This document shows, one piece after another, positions 1 through 6,524 of a DNA stretch of 64,000 nucleotides. Under the pieces are notes generated by a model, which saw only the letters and a program-made list of their open reading frames with translations, had not been told where the DNA came from and did not search any database. How positions within the stretch are numbered: the stretch's first letter is position 1; each line of letters begins with the position of its first letter. Both the position numbers and the translations under genes were made by a program. The DNA is from Sporosarcina luteola (GTDB lineage Bacteria > Bacillota > Bacilli > Bacillales_A > Planococcaceae): positions 124,001 through 188,000 of the forward strand of contig JACHLS010000001.1 of the NCBI GenBank assembly GCA_014204635.1, written 5' to 3'.

Positions 1-2
1 TG

Positions 3-281
3 GCCGAACAAACATCTGTAGATATGAACAAACCCTCCGAAAAGAGTGCCCCGAGATATCAAGTTCCTTCCTTGATTGACACGAGGCGCACAGAAGAAGC
101 GGCTGCACCTTTGCTTAAGAAAAACTCTTCTACACAGCAAGAGGAGGGTCTAACTACAGCAGCAGATCAGTCAAAAGCGATAGCGAATCCTGTCCCGCAA
201 AAAGGAAAGGCAGCGGAACCAACTCACGACGCCAATGCCAACGTGACATATCCATTTTGGAAAAAGTTCAAAAAGATATAA
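3..281 (+). CDS. Unknown protein, C-terminal part (5' end outside window)
   Basis: The reading frame is open from the window edge through an internal ATG at 24, so the true start probably lies upstream. The visible part is hydrophilic, rich in Lys, Ala, Ser and Gln, with no membrane segment or catalytic motif, and ends in a basic aromatic tail (FWKKFKKI). A terminator follows 10 bases after the stop. I do not recognise the family. The exosporium-type genes just downstream make a spore-related role possible, but nothing in the protein itself shows it. The ATG at 24 has no good ribosome binding site in view, which also favours an upstream start. Confidence 0.55.
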   Translation, partial: AEQTSVDMNKPSEKSAPRYQVPSLIDTRRTEEAAAPLLKKNSSTQQEEGLTTAADQSKAIANPVPQKGKAAEPTHDANANVTYPFWKKFKKI

Positions 282-290
282 TGAAATCAG

Positions 291-320
291 CCTTCCGAAT
301 AAAACGGAAGGCCATTTTTT
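291..320 (+). terminator. Intrinsic terminator after the first gene
   Basis: CCTTCCG and CGGAAGG form a 7-bp stem with a short A-rich loop, followed by a run of six T. It closes the upstream unit before the exosporium-type gene. Confidence 0.85.
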
Positions 321-404
321 ATAGGATAGACAAAAAACTGATAGTTCTTAGCCCCGAACTTCTTCTGATGGATGAATAGAATAGCGAAGAAAGGAGGTGT
401 TACT

Positions 405-1067
405 ATGGTTAGGTTTCAAAGAGAAGGTTGCGGGTGTGGAGGCAATAGCTTTATGGGATGCTGTGGAAATATGGACAATGGACGGAATAGATGCCGACTG
501 TTGGGTCCGATCCGGGCAGTTGATGAAGAATGCTTACCGCCAGCCGGTTTGGGCAGAGGTGCTATTATACCGTATGCATCCGGAGCTACACCAGTAGCAT
601 TGGCAGCCGCGGTAGGCACTACTCTGGCAGTTCCATTTTTAATAGGCTTCGGAACAGCATTCCCTGGTGTTCTTCTTGCAAACGGTACGATTGACTTATC
701 AGATGCTGTAGCTGCCCTGAATAACGAGGCATTCGTAGTGCCAAGAGACGGAACAATCACTTCTTTGTATGCATCATTTACCATTCTGGCTGCAGTTACG
801 CTTGGTGCAGAAGATGCGATCATTGCTGAAGTATACCGTGCACCTGAAGGCAGCGATGTATTCAGCCCAACAGGTGTAAGAGTAAGTCTTGCACCAGAAG
901 TGCCAGGGCCACTCGCAATCGGTACTGTTTTGAGCGGCAGCACGGGAGCGAATCTTCCTGTAGTAGCCGGAGAACGCCTGCTACTCGTCTATTCAATAGG
1001 TGGAACGTCGCTTATTACTGCAGTAACAGGTTCAGCGAGTGCTGGAATGGCAATTGCAGAAGCATAA
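405..1067 (+). CDS. BclB-type exosporium protein with Cys-rich N-terminus
   Basis: Predicted 220-residue spore surface protein. Residues 1-50 are Cys-rich (GCGCGG, GCCGN and an EECLPPAG segment). From about residue 52 to the end it matches the C-terminal domain of BclB-type exosporium glycoproteins: it opens with IIPYASG, contains VPRDGTITS and a GERLLLVYS segment, and ends with SASAGMAIAE. Unlike classical BclA/BclB it has no collagen-like Gly-X-Y region between the two parts. The start at 405 is chosen because AAGGAGGTG lies at 391-399; an upstream ATG at 372 would put that ribosome site inside the gene. A terminator follows. Expression late in sporulation is expected from the family but I did not find a clear sigma-K promoter. 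Confidence 0.85.
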   Translation: MVRFQREGCGCGGNSFMGCCGNMDNGRNRCRLLGPIRAVDEECLPPAGLGRGAIIPYASGATPVALAAAVGTTLAVPFLIGFGTAFPGVLLANGTIDLSDAVAALNNEAFVVPRDGTITSLYASFTILAAVTLGAEDAIIAEVYRAPEGSDVFSPTGVRVSLAPEVPGPLAIGTVLSGSTGANLPVVAGERLLLVYSIGGTSLITAVTGSASAGMAIAEA

Positions 1068-1083
1068 ATATAGAACAACACAA

Positions 1084-1114
1084 TGCCCACCGTTTTGTTG
1101 GTGGGCCTTTTTTG
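1084..1114 (+). terminator. Intrinsic terminator of the BclB-type gene
   Basis: TGCCCACC and GGTGGGC pair around a T-rich loop and are followed by six T. Almost the same stem recurs after the next small gene. Confidence 0.85.
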
Positions 1115-1295
1115 TACGTCATCCGGCAAGCTCGGGAACACATGCGATTATGGAATCACTGTCACTCATGCGTCTCGTGTTACTAGCTAGTTTCTATTTT
1201 TCACTTTCTTTACTATTGAATAACAATTTATTACCAGAGTGCATAGCCTTGTCCATCCATTCGTGTATGAATACTATATGGAAAAAGGAGGTGTT

Positions 1296-1484
1296 ATGAT
1301 GGTCTGTCGTAAGAATGGAGGATGTGGACGTGTTGCCGATTGTGCTGCTGAACCAGTCAATGGCATTACTTTCAATGAATGCCGTACTTTCGGTCCTTTC
1401 AAAGTGGTTAATCTTGCATGCCTTCCGGCAAGGGAAGAGGTTAAACCTTGCTTGAAGTGTAGAAGTTTCCAGTTCTATCGATAA
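1296..1484 (+). CDS. Small Cys-rich protein, free-standing copy of the exosporium leader domain
   Basis: A 62-residue protein with eight Cys. It resembles the first 50 residues of the BclB-type protein upstream: both start MV, have a GCG cluster, a Cys-Arg pair followed by a GP-[IF]-[RK]-x-V stretch, and a CLPA motif. The upstream sequence AAAAAGGAGGTGTTATGATGG is nearly the same as before the BclB-type gene, which fixes the start at 1296 (or 1299) and suggests duplication. There is no BclB beta domain, no signal peptide and no membrane segment. It is probably a spore surface or assembly protein by association; that role is inference. Confidence 0.7.
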   Translation: MMVCRKNGGCGRVADCAAEPVNGITFNECRTFGPFKVVNLACLPAREEVKPCLKCRSFQFYR

Positions 1485-1521
1485 TAGATAAGTTCTTATC
1501 ATGAGAAGCCTAAACCTGTAA

Positions 1522-1544
1522 TGCCCACCACAGCTTGGTGGGCA
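1522..1544 (+). terminator. Hairpin after the small Cys-rich gene
   Basis: TGCCCACCA and TGGTGGGCA form a perfect 9-bp stem with a 5-base loop, close in sequence to the terminator at 1084. No T run follows directly, so termination may be weak. Confidence 0.5.
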
Positions 1545-1651
1545 AGCTATAAACTTTGTAGTTTTAACTGCTGTTGTATGCAGATTTGCGGGTTTTGAAT
1601 AGTTGAAAGAGCATGAGGGCCTAAGCAATCAGTTAAGATAGGAACCGCTTT

Positions 1652-2890
1652 TTATCTCTCAGGCAAATTCCCAGAGACCTTCTTAATAGAACGAATATCC
1701 TTGTCAAACAGCAAGAAAAGCGACAAAAGGACAATCCATGCTCCCGCACCAATGAATAATTGATTCACCGGAAAACCTTTCTCCACGATAATGCCGCCTG
1801 CAATTGCAAACGCAGGCATAAGGAAGGAGGCAATGGCACCGTTAAGTGTGTAGACTCTCGCACGAAATTTGTCTTCAACGAGGACGATCAACAAAGAGTT
1901 ATATAAAATGCTGTAAACGGCGATGACCATATTCATAATGACAAATAAGAAAATGCCCATGAACAACGCCGTTGTGATGCCCATGCCGAGAAGTGCGATG
2001 CCGGCAATTGACAGCATCAGGAACATGACCATTCCGGGCTTTGCAAACGACGTTACTTTATTTGCGACCAGTCCAATCAAAATACCGCCAACTGCCGCGA
2101 AAGCGCCAAACAATCCAAAGTCAATCGCTGTGCCGCCGTAATGGTCGGATACAAGCACTACGACTAAAGCTCCCGCTATTGTTGTCGCATTCATCAATGC
2201 ACCAAGCAATGTCAACTTTACAATTGGCCTGTCCCCCTTCAGAATACTCCAACCCTCTTTTAACTCAACAAGCATGGCCCTCTTTTTTGTGACCGCCAAG
2301 TTCTCTTCGCCTTCCTCTTTTGGCAAGGAAATATTAATTACAAAAATAAGAAGGATACTGGCGATAATATACACGCCAGAATGAAACAGCATGACACCGA
2401 CAAATCCGATCAAGGCGATGAGAAATCCGCTGATTCCCTGTCCCATCAAATCAGCAGTCTGGCTTGTAGAAGAAATGTATCCGTTCACTTTCACAATCCG
2501 CTGAACGCCGACGATGCGCGGTAATAGTTTGTTCTTCGCGGGTCCGATGAAATACATGCAAGTGTTATGGACAATCAGCATGGCGTAGATGGAAAATGCA
2601 ATGCCATCAAGCCAAAATAGATAGAGCAAGGCGAGGATCACTCCGATCGACACCATCACGATATATCCAATTTGCATGGAAGTTTTCGGTTCTCTTCGAT
2701 CTACGAGCACCCCTATAAAAGGGGCAATTATGATGCTTGTCATTGCCTGGACTGCCGTGATAAATGCAGATGAAAGAGGGGACTGGGTAATTTCATACAT
2801 ATACCACATGATGGAGATAGTGAAGATGCTGTCGGCAAGTGCCGTTAAAAACTGATTGGTCACGATGAGTGACATATTCCGTTTGATCAA
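1652..2890 (-). CDS. MFS drug-efflux-type transporter
   Basis: A 412-residue integral membrane protein of the major facilitator superfamily with about 12 hydrophobic segments. It carries the loop 2-3 signature in the form GVLVDRREPK and belongs with the macrolide/multidrug-type MFS exporters of Bacillales; the substrate cannot be told. The start is put at the TTG at 2890, nine bases after AAAGGAAGG; an ATG at 2875 is the other option. Reading frames that extend further upstream run through the operator region and are not credible. It is divergent from an XRE-TPR regulator gene, and two palindromic operators lie between them, so the pump is probably controlled by that regulator. Confidence 0.88.
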   Translation of the reverse strand: MIKRNMSLIVTNQFLTALADSIFTISIMWYMYEITQSPLSSAFITAVQAMTSIIIAPFIGVLVDRREPKTSMQIGYIVMVSIGVILALLYLFWLDGIAFSIYAMLIVHNTCMYFIGPAKNKLLPRIVGVQRIVKVNGYISSTSQTADLMGQGISGFLIALIGFVGVMLFHSGVYIIASILLIFVINISLPKEEGEENLAVTKKRAMLVELKEGWSILKGDRPIVKLTLLGALMNATTIAGALVVVLVSDHYGGTAIDFGLFGAFAAVGGILIGLVANKVTSFAKPGMVMFLMLSIAGIALLGMGITTALFMGIFLFVIMNMVIAVYSILYNSLLIVLVEDKFRARVYTLNGAIASFLMPAFAIAGGIIVEKGFPVNQLFIGAGAWIVLLSLFLLFDKDIRSIKKVSGNLPER

Positions 2891-2908
2891 TTCTCTCAAC
2901 CTTCCTTT

Positions 2909-2924
2909 GTTTAATATATTAAAC
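2909..2924. promoter_or_regulatory. Palindromic operator 1 (GTTTAATATATTAAAC)
   Basis: A perfect 16-bp palindrome 19 bases upstream of the transporter start. With the second site it marks the likely binding place of the divergent XRE-TPR regulator. Binding is inference. Confidence 0.65.
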
Positions 2925-2944
2925 TTAACATACAGAAAGTGTTT

Positions 2945-2960
2945 GTTCAATATATTAAAC
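2945..2960. promoter_or_regulatory. Palindromic operator 2 (GTTCAATATATTAAAC)
   Basis: The same palindrome as site 1 with one change, its centre 36 bp away. A degenerate third site, GTTTGTTAAAC, lies at 2972-2982, next to a TATACT minus-10 box (2987-2992) for the rightward gene. Confidence 0.6.
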
Positions 2961-3028
2961 GAAAATAATCTGTTTGTTAAACATGGTATACTGGCTATAA
3001 CTAGAGTCTGAACGAGGAGGAGAGCGCA

Positions 3029-4309
3029 TTGACGCATGTCGGTGAAAATATCAAAAGGATTCGGACCGAAAAAAAGATGACTATCTCGGATGTGGCGAAC
3101 GAACATGTATCACGTGGCATGATCAGTTTAATTGAAAATGGTAAAACGCAGCCATCCATCGAGCGGTTGCAGCATATTGCGAGGCAACTTGGCGTGGATA
3201 TAGCAGAACTGGTAGAGGAAATACCACGGAGTAAAATGCGGAAGATCCTTACCGAAGCACTCGAACTATACTACCAACCTGGATGGGAAGGCGTGGCTAG
3301 GGCGATTGATTTGATGCGGCCTGTCATAGAGCGTAATCCATTAGGCTATGAAGCCGCGAGAATGAATGAGTTGTATGCGAGGGGATTGTATTACCTGTAT
3401 GTCCAGGCGGTTGAGCAATATGATCAGCTTAAACCCAACGACTGGGGACTGTATCTTACGAAGTCGATTGAATTATATGGCGAGCTGGAAATGGAGTGGC
3501 GGGCAGTTGAGTGTTATGTCTTTTTAGCGGAAATTGAATTTGATCGCGCCGATTACAAAGAGGCTATCCAGATCATTGATCAGGCCCTAAAGCAATTAAC
3601 GGTGCTGGATAGCTTCGAGACAAAGTCTATTTATGTTCAAATGATAGTGATAAAAGTAGTTGCCTTTTTTTCGATGGGTTTATATGAAAAAGCTCATGAG
3701 CAATTGGATGATATTATCCAATTTTCCCGGGAACAGTTGATATTAGACCAATATTATGTCTTACTTAGTATAAAGACACTTCTCTATTATAATGAGCAAA
3801 AAATGGTAGATGCTAGGGCTTGTTTGGAGGATGGACGTTTGTTCGTTCAGGCTGTCAAAAATGAAAACATGCAGTTAGAACATGAATTGACATCTCTCTT
3901 TCTGGAAGAATTTTTTGAGAGGCAATATGCAAAAGCTATTTCAAGAGCGGAACAGCTCATGGCTAAAGTTGATGGAGCAGACCACATTCCGACTGAGGAA
4001 AAAAAGAAATCCATTCTCTTCGTGAAGAACTTGAAAGCCAGGTCGTTAACCCGGCTGGAATGTTATGACGAGGCTCTGCAGCTATTCACAGAGAATCAGA
4101 TTGTGATGAATGAACAGGTCCAGATAAACCCGCTCGATTTGGCAATTCGTATATTGTCTGACAGCTATGAGGCGTTGTGTCACTATCATCTGGGAAATAA
4201 GGAGAAAGCGGGGGAATTGGCAAGGTTGACGGTCGATCGGCTGCATAATTTGCCGCACTCCTCTTTTTACCATTTTGCAAAGGAAGTGTTGATGGAGGTT
4301 ACAAATTAA
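3029..4309 (+). CDS. XRE-family regulator with C-terminal TPR repeats
   Basis: A 426-residue DNA-binding protein. Residues 5-60 form a helix-turn-helix of the XRE/Cro type (GENIKRIR, MISLIENGKTQPS). The rest is all-helical with TPR-like repeats, as in Rgg/PlcR-type regulators that often bind a peptide or small ligand. The start is a TTG at 3029, preceded by GAGGAGGAG. It is divergent from the MFS transporter and the shared region holds two palindromic operators, so it probably controls the pump and itself. Whether it represses or activates cannot be read from the sequence, and no candidate signal peptide gene was seen beside it. Confidence 0.88.
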   Translation: MTHVGENIKRIRTEKKMTISDVANEHVSRGMISLIENGKTQPSIERLQHIARQLGVDIAELVEEIPRSKMRKILTEALELYYQPGWEGVARAIDLMRPVIERNPLGYEAARMNELYARGLYYLYVQAVEQYDQLKPNDWGLYLTKSIELYGELEMEWRAVECYVFLAEIEFDRADYKEAIQIIDQALKQLTVLDSFETKSIYVQMIVIKVVAFFSMGLYEKAHEQLDDIIQFSREQLILDQYYVLLSIKTLLYYNEQKMVDARACLEDGRLFVQAVKNENMQLEHELTSLFLEEFFERQYAKAISRAEQLMAKVDGADHIPTEEKKKSILFVKNLKARSLTRLECYDEALQLFTENQIVMNEQVQINPLDLAIRILSDSYEALCHYHLGNKEKAGELARLTVDRLHNLPHSSFYHFAKEVLMEVTN

Positions 4310-4327
4310 ACAAAGGGGTGTACGGAA

Positions 4328-4615
4328 ATGAAATTTGTTATTCATTTTACAACAGGTACGGCATGGAAGCAGGGACAGCCGCATTGGAAACAGGGGCTCG
4401 TTCCACATCGGGAGTACGTAAGGGAAGCGTTGGCGAGGGGGATATTGATTGCTGGGGGTCCATTTATGGATCATACAGGCGGTTTAATTATCTTAGAAGT
4501 AAATAGTTTGGAGGAAGCCCAGGAGTTTGCAGAGAATGATCCCGCAGTTATCGACAAGAAGTTTGAAGCAACCATTTATCCGTGGGAACCACTGGAAGGC
4601 ATTTTTAATCAATAA
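4328..4615 (+). CDS. YCII-related protein
   Basis: A 95-residue protein of the YciI-like family (dimeric alpha-beta barrel fold related to ferredoxin). Typical are the N-terminal beta strand FVIHFT, a His in the PHREYV segment, the GGLIILEV strand and the DPAVIDKKFEATIYPW segment. The biochemical role of most members is unknown. It follows the XRE-TPR gene by 18 bases and may be read with it. Confidence 0.85.
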   Translation: MKFVIHFTTGTAWKQGQPHWKQGLVPHREYVREALARGILIAGGPFMDHTGGLIILEVNSLEEAQEFAENDPAVIDKKFEATIYPWEPLEGIFNQ

Positions 4616-4720
4616 AATTTTGGATGCACATCAAATTCTTCAAGAATATAGCTGTTGATCCAAAGGGAATGAATTGGACGGATGATGAATAGATTTACTA
4701 CAAAGAAAGGGTGTAGTGGA

Positions 4721-5092
4721 ATGCTATTCATGCATGTCGGCAGGCTCTTGCTTGGAGTTATCTTTTTGATGGTAGGAATCAATGGGTACTTTATCATTTT
4801 AGGGATGGAGCCATTCATTGCGACAAGCCCGGAAGCGATGGTGTTATTTCAGTACCAGTATCTTCTTATTACTGTGAAGACGTTGGAATTCATTTGTGGG
4901 GCTCTTCTTTTACTGAACCAGTTCGTTCCATTGGCGATTGCTGTGCTGTCTCCGATAGTGATAAACATTTTTTTGCTTCATCTATTTATAGACCAATCCA
5001 AGTTGTTACTTGCAGTCATTTTAGTTCTCTTGCTCGGTAACCTGTTGTTCTATTACAGAGAACGGTTTAGTGTGCTTGTGAGGAGAAGTTAG
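4721..5092 (+). CDS. DoxX-like small membrane protein
   Basis: About 123 residues with four hydrophobic segments, in the arrangement of DoxX/YphA-type proteins (an N-terminal HVGRLLLGVIFLMVG segment, then a central segment with an acidic residue, LEFICGALLL). Function unknown; such proteins are often linked to oxidative stress or quinones, but nothing here shows it. The start at 4721 follows AAAGGG at nine bases; ATGs at 4682 and 4685 would add 13 residues but have a poor ribosome site. Confidence 0.72.
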   Translation: MLFMHVGRLLLGVIFLMVGINGYFIILGMEPFIATSPEAMVLFQYQYLLITVKTLEFICGALLLLNQFVPLAIAVLSPIVINIFLLHLFIDQSKLLLAVILVLLLGNLLFYYRERFSVLVRRS

Positions 5093-5190
5093 AATGGGGC
5101 GGTTGGGATGGTGCAGTCGTGACTATCCCTCATACTTATAAACTTCGGACTTCTTAGTTGACAGTGAGAATGCAGATTGTTATGTTTTAT

Positions 5191-5210
5191 ATATAACCAA
5201 TTGGTTATAT
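5191..5210. promoter_or_regulatory. 20-bp perfect palindrome, likely ArsR operator
   Basis: ATATAACCAA and TTGGTTATAT form a perfect 20-bp inverted repeat ending 17 bases before the ArsR-family start codon. Its place suggests autoregulation by that protein. Confidence 0.65.
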
Positions 5211-5227
5211 GAGATGGAGGCTTCAAT

Positions 5228-5551
5228 ATGACGGATATTTATCGGGCAATCGCAGACCCTACCCGCAGGAAAATACTATTGTTGTTGTCTCGCCATGAAT
5301 ATACGCAGTCGGAGCTGGTCGACCAATTTACCATTTCTCAACCCGCTGTGAAGAAGCATATCGCGATCTTACTAGAAGAAAAATTAGTGAGCGAGCGGAG
5401 GGAAGGACGGTTCAGGGTGTATCGGTTGAATCAGGAAGCCCTTTCGGATGGGTACCAAAAGCTTCAGGTGGAAATTGGCGGTCTATTGGAAGACAAATTA
5501 TTGAAACTAAAAGCGTATGTGGAGGGGGAGCATGATGGGGAAGACGATTGA
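5228..5551 (+). CDS. ArsR-family transcriptional regulator
   Basis: A 107-residue winged helix regulator. It opens with the classic IYRAIADPTRRKILLLL, then the recognition helix QPAVKKHIAILLEEKLV and the wing ERREGRFRVYRL. No Cys or His metal-site motif is present, so it is of the SdpR-like, non-metal-sensing kind that is often paired with an SRPBCC protein, exactly as here (the next gene overlaps by 20 bases). A perfect palindrome sits just upstream and probably serves autoregulation. Start ATG follows GGAGG. Confidence 0.9.
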   Translation: MTDIYRAIADPTRRKILLLLSRHEYTQSELVDQFTISQPAVKKHIAILLEEKLVSERREGRFRVYRLNQEALSDGYQKLQVEIGGLLEDKLLKLKAYVEGEHDGEDD

Positions 5552-6233
5552 ATCTGTAAAACGAGAGATTTTTGTCAAGGCATCGCCCGACAAGGTATGG
5601 AAAGCGTTGACTATTCCGGAAGAGCGAAATCGCTGGGAGACGCGGGAATGCGAGCTGGATATCCGCGTGGGCGGCACGATGAACCTTGATTATGGGTGGG
5701 GTGTCAGCTATGTAGGCATCATCAAGGAGCTTGTGAGATTTGAGAAAATCGTGCTTGAAGATGCAGATGGTCATGTGACGATATGGACGATCACGCCACA
5801 AGAAGGCGGCTCTCTCGTAGGAATCGAATATATCGGCTCTTGGTGTGGAGATATAGAGATGATGGAAGCCGATAATATGGCCTTTGGCACGTATCAATTC
5901 ATGCGGAATTTGAAGAGTGTCTACGAGGAAGACAGGGACTTGCGCTCCCGCTTTTGGAAAAGCTGGATTGGTGTGCTGCATCGGACAAATCCAGGTGATC
6001 AGCGAGGAGCTAAAGTAGTCGTAGTTCGTCCAGATACACCGGCAGACGGGTTTTTGGAAGCTGGGGACGTCATTACCCATGTCAATAATATCGCCACAAC
6101 GACTTATGACGATGTGGAAATCGCGATCTCCGAGTCGGAGGTAGGCGAACGTATTTTGCTATGCGTCCTTCGTGCTGGTGAACAGGTAGAGGTGGAAATG
6201 ACGACCATCGCTTACGGGCAGACATTTGGGTGA
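5532..6233 (+). CDS. SRPBCC (AHSA1-type) protein fused to a PDZ domain
   Basis: A 233-residue cytoplasmic protein. Residues 3-140 fit the AHSA1/START-like SRPBCC fold (VKREIFVKASPDKVWKALT at the start; hydrophobic ligand cavity in the family). Residues 144-225 look like a PDZ domain: WIGVLHRTNPG, then VVVVRPDTPADG, LEAGDVITHVNN and a final beta strand. No signal peptide or membrane segment is present, although PDZ domains in bacteria are usually in secreted or membrane proteases. It overlaps the ArsR gene (start after GGAGGGGG), so both are translated together. The function is not known; the ArsR partner may sense the same ligand. Confidence 0.85.
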   Translation: MMGKTIESVKREIFVKASPDKVWKALTIPEERNRWETRECELDIRVGGTMNLDYGWGVSYVGIIKELVRFEKIVLEDADGHVTIWTITPQEGGSLVGIEYIGSWCGDIEMMEADNMAFGTYQFMRNLKSVYEEDRDLRSRFWKSWIGVLHRTNPGDQRGAKVVVVRPDTPADGFLEAGDVITHVNNIATTTYDDVEIAISESEVGERILLCVLRAGEQVEVEMTTIAYGQTFG

Positions 6234-6351
6234 TAGGATGCAGTATGCGGCGGTCGTTGGGTTGGTGGACGACAGTTTTCAAAAGTGCTGAAACTCTAGG
6301 TGCAGAGTGCACTTTCCGGTGTGAAATGATGGGGTACTATTCATAATGGGG

Positions 6352-6450
6352 TCCTTGAATTGTAGCCAAGTGGTGATACATTTCGTATAGCCAGTGATAA
6401 AGTGTGAACACCTGGTGATGCGGTGAAAAACCGATTTTACCCAGTGATGG
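6352..6450. repeat. Short degenerate intergenic repeats (GTGATA-type)
   Basis: The gap between the SRPBCC gene and metE contains several imperfect copies of a motif like CCAGTGATA or CCTGGTGATG, spaced about 20-25 bases. Similar wording (TTGAATTGTAG-C-AAG-GGT) recurs near 63500, so this is one of a dispersed family. No gene is seen here. Confidence 0.45.
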
Positions 6451-6470
6451 AGCAAAAAATTCTCGACAAG

Positions 6471-6513
6471 TAAAACATCCCCGCTCGGCTTTGTCCCATG
6501 CCTGCGGGGATGC
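6471..6513 (-). terminator. Intrinsic terminator of metE
   Basis: Read on the minus strand, GCATCCCCGC and GCGGGGATG pair and are followed by TTTT. It lies 12 bases past the metE stop. Confidence 0.85.
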
Positions 6514-6524
6514 TTTCTAGTTGA

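Noticed and set aside
372..404. ATG at 372 as the start of the BclB-type gene
   Set aside because: The strong AAGGAGGTG ribosome site at 391-399 would lie inside the gene; ATG 405 fits it.
416..943. Minus-strand frame of 175 codons opposite the BclB-type gene
   Set aside because: Shadow of the real gene; no ribosome site and no recognisable domain.
2891..3106. N-terminal extension of the MFS transporter beyond 2890
   Set aside because: It runs across both palindromic operators and the start of the divergent regulator gene.
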